Part shown: piece after piece, positions 52,506 to 61,553 of the stretch
Layout: each line of letters opens with the position of its first letter
Position numbering within the stretch: position 1 is the stretch's first letter
Assembly (NCBI GenBank): GCA_023957575.1
Contig: JAMLGU010000001.1
Span: 434,001-498,000 of the forward strand
DNA: 64,000 nucleotides
Direction of reading: 5' to 3'
DNA from: Chitinophagaceae bacterium
Lineage (GTDB): Bacteria > Bacteroidota > Bacteroidia > Chitinophagales > Chitinophagaceae
Made by a program: the position numbers and the translations under genes
Notes under the pieces: generated by a model
The model's input: only the letters and a program-made list of their open reading frames with translations
What the model was told of the DNA's origin: nothing
Database searches by the model: none

Positions 52506-52933
52506 TATGCTTCCATGCTAATACGATGTTGAAGAAATTGTTTGTGAAACGGGAGGCACTGCGCTGCAAAAGACGGGTCTGACTTTGATATGAAGATGTC
52601 CAGCTCTTTAAGCAGCCTGGCCACTACGGTAGGGTCCAGCTTGCGCTCACATCGGTCAAGTGATGCCATTAGTTTAGATATACCGTCAGCTTTCAGCTTA
52701 GGCTCATTGCCCTGTGCCACGCTCAGTAGCTCGTCTTGCAGCAGTTGTTTTATTTTTACGGGGCTGGAGTGGTAGTCGCGCCGGGCATCGTCCCAGGCAT
52801 CGTTTTTACGCCAGGTGCTTACTGTTTTGGTAGTGATGCCGTAAAGGGCGGCCACCTCGTCGCCGGTAGCTTCAAAATGCTGTACGAAGTAATCGCGTGC
52901 CAGTTCTCTAAGTCGTGATTTTTTTAAACCCAT
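52505..52933 (-). CDS. terS: Terminase small subunit
   Basis: At 142 residues from ATG 52933 there is an N-terminal helix-turn-helix (EVAALYGITTKTVSTWRKNDAW) and a C-terminal helical oligomerisation part. The in-frame TTG at 53002 is rejected because the intervening codons lie in a perfect hairpin. It recognises the packaging site together with TerL. Confidence 0.87.
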   Translation of the reverse strand: MGLKKSRLRELARDYFVQHFEATGDEVAALYGITTKTVSTWRKNDAWDDARRDYHSSPVKIKQLLQDELLSVAQGNEPKLKADGISKLMASLDRCERKLDPTVVARLLKELDIFISKSDPSFAAQCLPFHKQFLQHRISMEA

Positions 52934-52934
52934 T

Positions 52935-52958
52935 GGTTGTTTTGAAGGCAAAACAACC
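52935..52958. promoter_or_regulatory. Perfect inverted repeat next to the terS start codon
   Basis: GGTTGTTTTG (52935-52944) and CAAAACAACC (52949-52958) are perfect inverted copies around a 4-base centre. In the terS mRNA they make a 10-bp hairpin that ends 1 nt before the AUG. On DNA they make an operator-sized palindrome between the two divergent late blocks. Confidence 0.7.
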
Positions 52959-53055
52959 GTAAAAACGCTGTGTTTTAAAAAAACGCCGCAAGGGTTGCAC
53001 AACTATTTCATGGATAAACCTGCGGGGGGCAATTTTGGGTTCAATTAAAAGAAGG

Positions 53056-54054
53056 ATGGCAAAGACATTTGTATTGAACGACGAAGCGAAGGTGAACAGT
53101 TATGGGTTTAGAATTCTGAACTCGGGGATTGATTTGCATCGTTTTTCTCAAAACCCTGTAATGCTTAAGGACCATTGGAACAGTACTTATCACGTGATAG
53201 GCCGCTGGGAAAATGTACGGGTGGAAGGGAATCGCCTGCTTGCCGATCCTGTATTCGACCTGAAGGATGACCAGGCTGCCGAGATTGCAGGTAAGGTAGA
53301 ACGTGATTTTATAAAGAGCTGCTCGATGGGCATTTCGTTTGATCCCGATAAGATGGAAGTGGACGGAGTGAACACCTATCGCCTGACCTCCTGCGAGCTG
53401 ATGGAGGCCAGCATTGTAGCAGTGCCGTCCAATGCAAATGCGGTGGCGCTGTATGCACATGATACCAGGCGGCTTATGAGCCAGGAGGAAATCAGCCTTT
53501 GCCTGCACGAGCTGAGTGATTACGAACCATTTTTAAAAAAGACAGATAAAAACATGAAAAAAATCATCTTATCGCAAGCGGCTCTCATAGCGTTGGGCCT
53601 GCTTGATTATAACACCCAGGAAGGCATAGAATCTTCGCTGGTAGAAAAATCGGTGGCGCAGATGAGCGCCGACCTTGCCACTGCTAAGGAATCGCTGGCG
53701 GCCAAAGAAACTGCGCTAACGGCGGCTACGGATGCGCTTGCTAAACTGAAAGATGCGGCTGCTGCCAAAGCTAAAGAAGCTGCCATCGCCGACGTGCAAT
53801 TAGCTATTGAAGAAGGACGAATAGCCGCCACAGCCAAAGAAAAATGGGTGTCGCTGATGCTTACCGATCCCGAACTGGCTAAAGGTACGCTTAATGCCAT
53901 CCCCGCCCGCAAAACATTAGGCAGCCAGATACTCAATCCTGCACCGGGGGCGCCAGCCGAAATGACGGCAGAAGCGTTTGAGAAACTGAGCGAGCAAGCC
54001 CAGTTGGAGTACAAACAAAGCAATCCTGAAGCTTACAAGAAATTGTTTGCATAA
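53056..54054 (+). CDS. Prohead protease fused to scaffold
   Basis: At 332 residues there is an S78-like prohead protease domain (1-165: the LKDHWNSTYHVIGRW His region and SCSMGISFDP Ser region) and a long Ala/Lys-rich coiled scaffold (about 190-290). It starts at ATG 53056, with TTG 53035 rejected. It cleaves and organises the capsid, as Mu gpI/gpZ do. First gene of the plus-strand late operon. Confidence 0.9.
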   Translation: MAKTFVLNDEAKVNSYGFRILNSGIDLHRFSQNPVMLKDHWNSTYHVIGRWENVRVEGNRLLADPVFDLKDDQAAEIAGKVERDFIKSCSMGISFDPDKMEVDGVNTYRLTSCELMEASIVAVPSNANAVALYAHDTRRLMSQEEISLCLHELSDYEPFLKKTDKNMKKIILSQAALIALGLLDYNTQEGIESSLVEKSVAQMSADLATAKESLAAKETALTAATDALAKLKDAAAAKAKEAAIADVQLAIEEGRIAATAKEKWVSLMLTDPELAKGTLNAIPARKTLGSQILNPAPGAPAEMTAEAFEKLSEQAQLEYKQSNPEAYKKLFA

Positions 54055-54097
54055 GAATTTTGATACACAGATTTATTAAACTTACAAAACATAGAGA

Positions 54098-55009
54098 ATG
54101 CCAAGTATAGCAAATTTTCCCGAAGTATGGAGCAACCGATTTATCCGTCAGATATCCTCGGCTGCCAAAGCCCCGTGGTTAGACGGGATTGCAGAGTTAG
54201 ATGTGGACGTGTCGGTAATAAACGAAGGTTCCATTAGCGAAAAAAACAAAATTTTTGTGCCCAGCAGCACTTTTGAGCCGGACGTGCTCATCAACAACAG
54301 CGCCGCGCTTGCGGAGCAGGCATATACCGACCTGAACATTGAATTGACACTTGACAAGTATCAAACCAAGAGCACTACGTTGAGTGATGATCAGGTTATT
54401 GGCGCATCGTTTAGTAAGATAGACGATGCTATAAGAGCGCATTCCATTGCCATTGCCAAAAAGAAATACGCCAAGGCTGCACATGCCCTGGCACCGCAAA
54501 CCAATGGAGCAAGCACTCCCGTAGTGGCTACCACAGGCACCCTCACCGGAGGCAAGCGCCAGTTGACGTATGCCGACATTGTGGCGCTCAAGTCGGCGAT
54601 GAAAGCCGAGCAGGATGATGAGGTGGTATTGGTATTGTGCCTTGACCACTGGAACAACCTGTTGCTGGACCGCCAGAACTTTGGCAACCAGCTGATAGAT
54701 TATAATGCAGGCAAGCCGGCCCCGATGATTGCAGGGTTTGAGGTGTATTCTTACGTGAATAACCCTTACTACAGCAATGCAGGTGCAAAGCTCGCCTTTG
54801 GTTCGGCACCGGGCGGTACTGATTTCCAGGGGTCATTTGCCTTTGTGAAAAGCAATGTGGGCAAAAAGACCGGTATTACCAAGGCGTACTTTACCCCTGC
54901 GGCAATAGACACCATCAACCAGACCAATAAGCTCAATTTCAGGCATTACTTTATGGCATTGCCATTTACTGCCACCAAATGCGGAGCTATCATATCGGCA
55001 CAATCGTAG
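54098..55009 (+). CDS. Major capsid protein (HK97-fold, Mu gpT-like)
   Basis: The 303-residue protein after the protease-scaffold has the RFIRQISSAAKAPWLDGI start and the YQTKSTTLSDDQVIGASFSK segment. It ends LNFRHYFMALPFTATKCGAI. Length, position and composition fit the major head subunit. Confidence 0.87.
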   Translation: MPSIANFPEVWSNRFIRQISSAAKAPWLDGIAELDVDVSVINEGSISEKNKIFVPSSTFEPDVLINNSAALAEQAYTDLNIELTLDKYQTKSTTLSDDQVIGASFSKIDDAIRAHSIAIAKKKYAKAAHALAPQTNGASTPVVATTGTLTGGKRQLTYADIVALKSAMKAEQDDEVVLVLCLDHWNNLLLDRQNFGNQLIDYNAGKPAPMIAGFEVYSYVNNPYYSNAGAKLAFGSAPGGTDFQGSFAFVKSNVGKKTGITKAYFTPAAIDTINQTNKLNFRHYFMALPFTATKCGAIISAQS

Positions 55010-55081
55010 TGTGTGGGTTGCAGGGTACCGCTTAGGCGGCCCTGCTTCCCTTTAGAAATAATTAATAACCCCTATTAGAAG

Positions 55082-55654
55082 ATGACTACCTCGCAAGCGC
55101 AAATAAAGGAAATTGCCAAAAACTTTGGGATTGATCCCGCCATGTTTATGGCGTTTATAGAGGTGGAGAGCGGCGGTAAAGGGTTTGATAAGGATACGGG
55201 AAAGCTGCTGATACAGTTTGAACCGTCATGGTTTCGTAAAAAAGCGCCTTATGCACCGAGTGGCTTATGGAGTGTGAATAAAGTGGATGTGCAGGCTAAG
55301 GAATGGGCAGCCTTCAATGATGCCTATGCCAAAAAACCCACAGCCGCAATGGAGAGCACTTCTATAGGACTGCCGCAGATTATGGGGTATCACTGGAAGG
55401 CTCTGGGCTACAGCTCGGTGGGCGCCATGTGGGACGACTTCAAGCGGGGCGAATACTTTCAAATACTGGCGTTGGCGAGGTTTATAAAAGCCAACCCCAA
55501 TCTGTACCTTGCCGTTAAAACAAAAGATTTTCACAAAATAGCGAGCATCTACAACGGAGCAGCGTATGCAGCGATGGCTAAAAAATGGGGCAGAGAGCCA
55601 TACAACATCAGCATGAGTAAGGCTTATGACCGATGGAAAAAGATATTTACATAA
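55082..55654 (+). CDS. N-acetylmuramidase endolysin (DUF3380)
   Basis: The 190-residue protein is an N-acetylmuramidase: the catalytic Glu lies in FIEVESGGKGFD, and LIQFEPSWF, STSIGLPQIMGYHWKALGY and KIASIYNGAAYAAMAKKW are conserved. It degrades peptidoglycan for lysis. No holin was recognised next to it, though the next ORFs are short. Confidence 0.92.
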   Translation: MTTSQAQIKEIAKNFGIDPAMFMAFIEVESGGKGFDKDTGKLLIQFEPSWFRKKAPYAPSGLWSVNKVDVQAKEWAAFNDAYAKKPTAAMESTSIGLPQIMGYHWKALGYSSVGAMWDDFKRGEYFQILALARFIKANPNLYLAVKTKDFHKIASIYNGAAYAAMAKKWGREPYNISMSKAYDRWKKIFT

Positions 55655-55670
55655 TATAAAAACATTATAC

Positions 55671-55916
55671 ATGAACGACAGAGTAAAAAGCTACTTTAAT
55701 GACTACCCCGGCAGTAAGGGGTGTGCCCAAACATCAGACGGCACCATCTTTCACGAGCCCTCGGATGCCAACAACTATGCTGCCACCCTTGACGATAAAA
55801 CGGTGAAGTGGTATAACCGGCATGACGGACAGCCTGAAGCTGGTAAAGCCGCCGAGGAAACCGAACCGGTGATTGGCGAAGAAACAATCAAAACGAAAGG
55901 GCGGAAGGGGAAATAG
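55671..55916 (+). CDS. Small virion-associated protein of unknown function
   Basis: At 81 residues from ATG 55671 the product begins MNDRVKSYFNDYPGSKGC and contains DGTIFHEPSDANNYAATL, a motif seen in small tail-region proteins of Bacteroidota phages. The C-terminus is Lys-rich. Its function is unknown. Confidence 0.7.
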   Translation: MNDRVKSYFNDYPGSKGCAQTSDGTIFHEPSDANNYAATLDDKTVKWYNRHDGQPEAGKAAEETEPVIGEETIKTKGRKGK

Positions 55917-55974
55917 TGAATAGTGAATAGTGAATAGTGATTAGTAAATTGTAAACAATAAATTTTAAATAAAG

Positions 55975-57168
55975 ATGTTACCACGCGTAAAACTATATTT
56001 TGAAAACGGCGCTTTGCGAAGCTCTACTCCCATGCCGGACGGTGTGGGCGGCGCTGTGCTTACGGGGGCGGTGGTGAGTGGCACGTTTGCCCTCAGCACG
56101 CCTTATATTCTTCGCAATTTTGACGGGTTGAAAGCCCTTGGCATAACCGAAGCCAACAATCCTGGCATATACAAGTATGTGAAGGAGTTTTATAATGAAG
56201 CCAAAACAGATGTGGAAACCTGGATTATGGGCGTGCCCGATACGGTAAAACTGAGCGACATGGCCGATAATACGCAAGAGTACGGCAAAAAGCTGCTTAC
56301 TGCGGCACAAGGCAGGCTGCGCTGGATAGCGTTTGGCCGCACACCCGGAGTGGGATATACCCCTACCATTACAAACGGGCTTGATGCTGATGTGGCGCTG
56401 GCGAAGACGAATGCGCAAACCTTATGCGAGTACTTTACCACCAGCAGGTATGCCCCTCTGTTTGCCATTATTGAGGGTGCGGGGTTCGATAATAATACTA
56501 TTGACCTGGCTGATATCAGTACCGACACCAAGAACAGGGTGGGTATATTGATAGGCGATACGGTAAGCGACAGTAAGAAAGCGGCCTTGGGCACCCTGAT
56601 GGGTCGCATCAGCGTAAGTCCGGTGCAGCGAAGCATTGCACGCGTAAAAGATGGGGCTGTGCATCCGGCGATATTATACATCGGAAACAAGGCGGTGGAA
56701 GTAGCTGACTTTGAAACGGTGGATGCCAAAGGATACATCACCTTTAGAACGTTTGTGGACAGGAGCGGCTATTTCTTCAATAACGACTTTTTGGCGGCGC
56801 CGGATGCCGACGATTACAGGCTGATACCACGCAGGCGCACGGTTGACAAAGCTTACAGAATCGCTTATCAAACGCTGTTGAATGAGCTGAACGATGAGGT
56901 GCCCATCAATGCAGACGGTACCATACCCGAAGGCTTTATAAAAAGCTGGCAGGCTAATGTGGAACTGGCCATTGCTAATCAAATGAGCGCCAATGGCGAG
57001 TTGAGCGCCGACCTGAAAAATGGCGATCGTGGCGTGCAGTGCCTGATAGACCCTGCGCAAAACGTGGTGAGCACTAATAAAATAGTGGTGAAGGTGCGGG
57101 TGAGGCCATTTGGTTATGCTAAGTACATAGATGTGTATCTGGGCTTTGCGACAACCAGCGTTTATTAA
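55975..57168 (+). CDS. Contractile tail sheath protein (DUF2586)
   Basis: The 397-residue protein matches DUF2586 sheath proteins: GALRSSTPMPDGVGGAV start, the FNNDFLAAPDADDYRLIPRRRTVDKAYRIAY segment and the YIDVYLGF end. It forms the contractile sheath and shows the phage is a myovirus. Confidence 0.93.
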   Translation: MLPRVKLYFENGALRSSTPMPDGVGGAVLTGAVVSGTFALSTPYILRNFDGLKALGITEANNPGIYKYVKEFYNEAKTDVETWIMGVPDTVKLSDMADNTQEYGKKLLTAAQGRLRWIAFGRTPGVGYTPTITNGLDADVALAKTNAQTLCEYFTTSRYAPLFAIIEGAGFDNNTIDLADISTDTKNRVGILIGDTVSDSKKAALGTLMGRISVSPVQRSIARVKDGAVHPAILYIGNKAVEVADFETVDAKGYITFRTFVDRSGYFFNNDFLAAPDADDYRLIPRRRTVDKAYRIAYQTLLNELNDEVPINADGTIPEGFIKSWQANVELAIANQMSANGELSADLKNGDRGVQCLIDPAQNVVSTNKIVVKVRVRPFGYAKYIDVYLGFATTSVY

Positions 57169-57199
57169 CAATAATCATTAACCATTAATAATTAAAAAA

Positions 57200-57607
57200 A
57201 TGTTTGACAGCAGAGATTACGAGTTTGCCGACCTGGAACTGAACTTAGCAGGCAAAGACGTGGTGGACATAAAAGCGCTTAAGTGGCGCAGTAAGATAGA
57301 CCGCGAGCCCAAACATGCCAAGGGGCGTGAGCCGCACAGCATACAGAGCGGGAACAAGACCTACGAGGGGGAAGTAACGGTAACACTGGCAGGGTACTAC
57401 AAGATACTGAATGCGGCTCCCAAGCGCGACATTCTGGAGCTTCGGGGGACTACCGCTACAGCTACCTTTGGTAACCCCAGCGAGGGCGTGGCACCCAATC
57501 TGAATACCATAACAGGCATCTACTTTACCGAGCACGGTCCCGAAACCAAGCAGGGCGATAAGGTGATGGATGTAACGCTGCCTTTTATAGCGCTGAAAGT
57601 GGTTTAG
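57200..57607 (+). CDS. Tail tube protein
   Basis: The 135-residue protein directly follows the sheath gene and is beta-rich with the sequence YEGEVTVTLAGYYKILNAAP. Size and place are those of the Mu-type tail tube protein. Confidence 0.85.
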   Translation: MFDSRDYEFADLELNLAGKDVVDIKALKWRSKIDREPKHAKGREPHSIQSGNKTYEGEVTVTLAGYYKILNAAPKRDILELRGTTATATFGNPSEGVAPNLNTITGIYFTEHGPETKQGDKVMDVTLPFIALKVV

Positions 57608-57744
57608 TACGACAGGCTCACTATAGGGGGAGTGAATGGTAAGTGGTGAATGGTGAGTTGTGAATAGTGAATGGTTGGTGAATGGTGAAGGTCGGAGGGC
57701 TAAAATGGGAGAATGATGGATATTAATAACCAATAAAACTACAC
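57608..57744. repeat. GTGAATGGT direct repeats
   Basis: This 137-bp gap is full of GTGAATGGT, AGTGAATGG and GTGAATAGT units. No gene was seen. A similar GTGAATA repeat runs at 55914-55945. Confidence 0.8.
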
Positions 57745-58250
57745 ATGGAAGAAAAGAACATTGCGGCCAGCGCCGTAACTAAAGAAATGATTGCCGAATG
57801 GAAGAAAAAGCACGGGGATGTGTACGTGTTCACCGTAACGGACGATGACGGAACCGAAAAGAAAGCCTGGTTGCGCAAACCGGACAGGAAGCTGATAGGA
57901 TACAGTGGTTCCATTCAAAATAATCCAATTAAAAGCAATGAAGTGTTGCTTAACGGCTGCTGGCTGGCCGGGGATGAAGATATAAAGACGAATGATGCTT
58001 TGTTTTTTGGTATCAGCAATAAATTGGGCGAACTGATAAAGGCAAAGGAGGGCGAACTGGTAAAGTTATAGAGGCTGCGGAGGTAGAAGAAGGCGACTGG
58101 CTGCGCATAGCCAATGCCCAAATGAGGTATTATATGCACATAGCCGACCCCGACAGCCTGAGTGATGAAGCGTGGGCAATGCGATATAAAGAGTTGGAGT
58201 GGATTAGGGATAGTGAACGAAAAGCTAATACGCGTCAATACCTGACTTGA
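57745..58250 (+). CDS. Tail assembly chaperone with probable -1 frameshift extension
   Basis: Frame 0 (57745-58071) encodes 108 residues of a chaperone-like protein. The -1 frame is open across the stop and adds 59 codons to TGA 58248-58250 (AAEVEEGDWLRIANAQMRY and KELEWIRDSERKAN). Two-frame chaperones just upstream of the tape measure gene are a rule in long-tailed phages. The overlap holds a GGAGGG Shine-Dalgarno-like run near GGTAAAG. No perfect slippery heptamer was found, so separate initiation (ATG 58122) remains possible. Confidence 0.65.
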
Positions 58251-58320
58251 TCAACTCTACAATTAAAGAGCAAAATCCTACAGCTAATGCAACGATAACA
58301 ATAAATCCAAAGATATTCAT
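58225..58320 (-). CDS. Antisense 31-residue membrane peptide
   Basis: On the minus strand ATG 58320-58318 opens MNIFGFIVIVALAVGFCSLI, continues VELIKSGIDAY and stops at 58225. One hydrophobic helix is flanked by charges. A complete host-type promoter lies upstream (TTG, 19 bp, TAACTTTG, ending 22 bp before the ATG). It runs against the late operon, so it could be expressed in the lysogen. It is too short to judge homology. Confidence 0.45.
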   Translation of the reverse strand: MNIFGFIVIVALAVGFCSLIVELIKSGIDAY

Positions 58321-58342
58321 TTAATTCTGTTATTTACTGATA

Positions 58343-58372
58343 CAAAGTTATGAGTAATAATCTCAATTACAA
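58343..58372 (-). promoter_or_regulatory. Host-type promoter on the minus strand
   Basis: Reading minus, TTG (58372-58370), 19 bp, then TAACTTTG (58350-58343). This matches the Bacteroidota -33/-7 arrangement and overlaps the start of the tape measure gene. Confidence 0.5.
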
Positions 58373-60878
58373 TATAAATTTTGGCGTTCAAAACGAAAAC
58401 AGGGTTATTGCTGCTGTAAGCAATGTAACAGCAGGTTTAGTAAATGTAGAGAAGGGCGTGTTTAAAATGGATAACGTCTTTAATAAGACGGTCAACTCCA
58501 TTCAAAAAAAAATTAACACCATACAGTTCTCTTCCATACTCGATCAGGTGGACAGAGTTTCTGTAGGAATTGAGAACCTGTCCCGTCCGGGTGCAGTATT
58601 GGCGTCTTCAATGGCTGACGTGTCGGCGATGACCGGCATTACCGGAGGGCAGCTGAAAGAAATAGAAGGGTATGCGCGGGCCAATGCAAAAGTCTTTGGA
58701 GGCGATGCTGCCAAGAGTGCCGAATCGTACAAACTGATTTTGTCGCAGCTCAATCCTGAAATAGCAAAGGTGCCGGAGGCTTTAAAGTCTATGGGCGAGC
58801 ATATAAGCATCACCTCTAAACTGATGGGCGGCGACATTGTGGCTGCCAGTGGCGTGCTTACAACCGCCATGAACCAGTTTCAGGTATCTACAGATGACCC
58901 GATAGCTGCCAGCAGAGAAATGGGCTCTATGATGAACATAATGGCTGCGGCGGCCGCGGAAGGATCATCCGAACTGCCCCAAATAAAAGCGGCACTGGAG
59001 CAGAGCGGTATGGCGGCCAAGACTGCCAATGTGAGCTTTGCTGAAGCTAATGCTGCGATACAGGTACTTGATAAAGCAGGCAAGAGAGGCGCCGAGGGAG
59101 GCGTTGCATTACGAAATGCATTGGCTATACTTGGCCAGGGCAGGTTTTTGCCCGAACAGGTGCAGCAGGAACTGGCGAGTGCAGGCGTTAATCTTGATAT
59201 ATTAGGCGACAAAAGCCTAAGCCTGGCCGACAGATTGAAGCCACTTCAAAAGATAGCAGGCGATTCTGCTTTGATGACGAAGCTTTTTGGGCGGGAAAAT
59301 ATGAACGCAGCCATTGCGATGGTGGCTGGCATAGACGAGATAGAGCGTTATACTCAGGTGATACAAGGCACCAATGCGGCTGTGGAGCAGGCAGCCACCA
59401 TTATGGAAAGCCCCGCAGAAAAGGCATCAAGGCTACAGGCGAGAATAGACGACCTGAAGGTGAGCGTGTTTAATGCTACAGGCGGGTGGCTGAGTTATGC
59501 GGCTACTATTGGAAGCGCCACGAGGGATTTGAGCGGATTGGCTCCTGTTATAATGGCAATGGGCAAGGGGGTGATGTGGCTGGCCAACACCCAAAACATT
59601 GCAGGGGCGGCTACCAAGGTGTGGACTGCAGTGCAATGGGCACTTAATGCTGCTTTTTGGGCAAACCCGATTACCTGGGTGGTGGCCGGCATAGCTGCTT
59701 TGGTGGCCGGCATCGTATGGGTAGTAAAGAAAACGGAAGGATGGGGTGAAGCCTGGGAACACACCGTAACAGGTGCAAAACTGCTGTGGGAAGCATTTAC
59801 TAACCACCTGAGGTGGGTATGGAACAGCAGCGTGGCAGGCATCCTTAACGGGCTGGACAATGTGAAGCTGGGATGGTACAAGTTTAAGGCTGCAGTAGGT
59901 ATTGGAGACAACGCTGAAAACGCAGCTATAATAAGTAAAATCAGCAGCGACATAGAAGCCCGGCAAAAAGCGATTGTGGAAGGTGCCAAAAGGACATCGG
60001 ACTTGTACAAAGCCGCCGCCAATGAGTTTGTGGATGCGGCGGGCAGTGTGCACCTGAAAGCGGCGGTGGAGGAAAACGGAGCTCAGGCGGGCGCCAGCGC
60101 TGCCGGTGCATTTCAAGACAGTTTTAGCCAAAACAGTACAGCATCAGCCTCTATTACCCATAACGGGGCACAGTCCGGTACTAACGCTGCAGGAGCGTTT
60201 CAAGACAATTTTTCACGGAATAGCATAGTGTATGCCTCTGTTCATCATAATGGCACAGAAGCCGGAAGCAATGCCGCAGGCAATTACTTATGGGGGTTCA
60301 ATGCAGCTTACGATCCAGGAGTGGTAACCACTACTCTAAAGAAAGGGTTAAACGACAATGTAACCCAATCCTACTCCGATGCCGGAGCCCGTAATGCACA
60401 GGCTTATCTTACCGCCTTTAACTCCATAAATATTACGGGTGCTATTAATAATCAGTTGGCCGCCATAAATTCCGGCGTAGGCAATTTGCAAAAAGTGTTT
60501 AAGTTCCAAACAGGGACAACAGAGTATCAGTATAAAGACTGGCGTATATCATCGTATGACCTCCTGCCCAAAGGTGTGTCTAAGCAGATATCCAATAATT
60601 ACATTACACAAAAGCCGAAGTCGGCAGCACCTGCAGCAGCCGGAGATACCCCAAGAAGCAAGGGCGGAGGCGGACAGAGCGCCGGACGAAAAGCCAACGA
60701 AGCCATTGCTACCGGAGGCACTAAGAACACTACTATTAATATTACCATCGGCAAGCAGGAGAGCAACGTAACCGTGCAGAACCATACAGGCAAACTGGCA
60801 GAAAACAAGCAGCAGATGCAGGATATGATGTTGGATATGATGATAAGGAGCATTGCATCCGCACAAAGTTTGGCGTGA
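58350..60878 (+). CDS. Tail tape measure protein
   Basis: The 842-residue protein has the TP901 tape-measure domain (about 85-370, including DVSAMTGITGGQLKEIE and GGVALRNALAILGQG). A transmembrane-like stretch (AFWANPITWVVAGIAALVA) lies around 430-455, followed by Ala/Asn-rich repeats (AGASAAGAFQDSFSQN and AGTNAAGAFQDNF-like units near 575-640). It sets tail length and is ejected at infection. Confidence 0.93.
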   Translation: MSNNLNYNINFGVQNENRVIAAVSNVTAGLVNVEKGVFKMDNVFNKTVNSIQKKINTIQFSSILDQVDRVSVGIENLSRPGAVLASSMADVSAMTGITGGQLKEIEGYARANAKVFGGDAAKSAESYKLILSQLNPEIAKVPEALKSMGEHISITSKLMGGDIVAASGVLTTAMNQFQVSTDDPIAASREMGSMMNIMAAAAAEGSSELPQIKAALEQSGMAAKTANVSFAEANAAIQVLDKAGKRGAEGGVALRNALAILGQGRFLPEQVQQELASAGVNLDILGDKSLSLADRLKPLQKIAGDSALMTKLFGRENMNAAIAMVAGIDEIERYTQVIQGTNAAVEQAATIMESPAEKASRLQARIDDLKVSVFNATGGWLSYAATIGSATRDLSGLAPVIMAMGKGVMWLANTQNIAGAATKVWTAVQWALNAAFWANPITWVVAGIAALVAGIVWVVKKTEGWGEAWEHTVTGAKLLWEAFTNHLRWVWNSSVAGILNGLDNVKLGWYKFKAAVGIGDNAENAAIISKISSDIEARQKAIVEGAKRTSDLYKAAANEFVDAAGSVHLKAAVEENGAQAGASAAGAFQDSFSQNSTASASITHNGAQSGTNAAGAFQDNFSRNSIVYASVHHNGTEAGSNAAGNYLWGFNAAYDPGVVTTTLKKGLNDNVTQSYSDAGARNAQAYLTAFNSINITGAINNQLAAINSGVGNLQKVFKFQTGTTEYQYKDWRISSYDLLPKGVSKQISNNYITQKPKSAAPAAAGDTPRSKGGGGQSAGRKANEAIATGGTKNTTINITIGKQESNVTVQNHTGKLAENKQQMQDMMLDMMIRSIASAQSLA

Positions 60879-60961
60879 GGAGGTTAGACTTTAGATTTTA
60901 GATGTTAGATATTAGATATTAGAAATAGAGAAACAATGATTACAGCCTATATCATAAAAGA
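60879..60961. repeat. TTAGAT-type repeats
   Basis: Repeats of TTAGACTTTAGATTTTAGATG and GATATTAGATATTAG type fill most of the gap before the next gene. Confidence 0.75.
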
Positions 60962-61489
60962 ATGAGTTTTATATATCAAATACGGGATGCGGCAAGCGGA
61001 CGTAAGTTCGATTTTGATGATTTGGGAGATGAGGACAGGTCGCTGGCGTTGCACACTATGGAACCGGGTATGCCATTATTAGTAAAGCTATCCAATGGCA
61101 ATGAGAATTACTGGCAACTGCCCTGGGAACCATTAGTGAGTGTGAACGGGGGCAATGTAATCGTAAAGCGGAATGTAGCCAAAGCTAAAAACTTTGGTGG
61201 CACCATTAAAGAACGTTGGGCACAGGACGACTGGGAGATTACCATCGAAGGCGACTTTATGAACGAAGACAGCACGGCGTACCCCAAGGCTGCGGTGGAG
61301 CAATTGAAAGCGATATGTGAAGCGGAAGATACGGTGGATGTGCAGCATGAGTTGCTAAACTCGCTGGGCATAACAAGGATGGTGATACAGGATTACAGCT
61401 TCCCCTTTACTACAGGCCCCGAAAATCAGCGATGGACGGTGAAGGCATTGAGCGATAAAGGGTGGGAGTTGCTGGTGAAGGAGATTTGA
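60962..61489 (+). CDS. DUF6046-like tail protein
   Basis: The 175-residue protein lies between tape measure and hub genes, with NVAKAKNFGGTIKERWAQDDWEI and the IQDYSFPFTTGPENQ end. This pattern occurs in DUF6046-type tail proteins of Bacteroidota phages. It may play the part of Mu gp43 (tail/DNA circularisation) but that is positional. Confidence 0.75.
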   Translation: MSFIYQIRDAASGRKFDFDDLGDEDRSLALHTMEPGMPLLVKLSNGNENYWQLPWEPLVSVNGGNVIVKRNVAKAKNFGGTIKERWAQDDWEITIEGDFMNEDSTAYPKAAVEQLKAICEAEDTVDVQHELLNSLGITRMVIQDYSFPFTTGPENQRWTVKALSDKGWELLVKEI

Positions 61490-61553
61490 GGTTTAAGATT
61501 TAAGATTTAAGATTTGAGATTTAAGACTTTAGATTTAAGATTTAAGATTTGAC
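61490..61553. repeat. TTTAAGATT tandem repeats
   Basis: About six copies of TTTAAGATT/TTTGAGATT lie between the DUF6046-like and hub genes. Confidence 0.85.
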
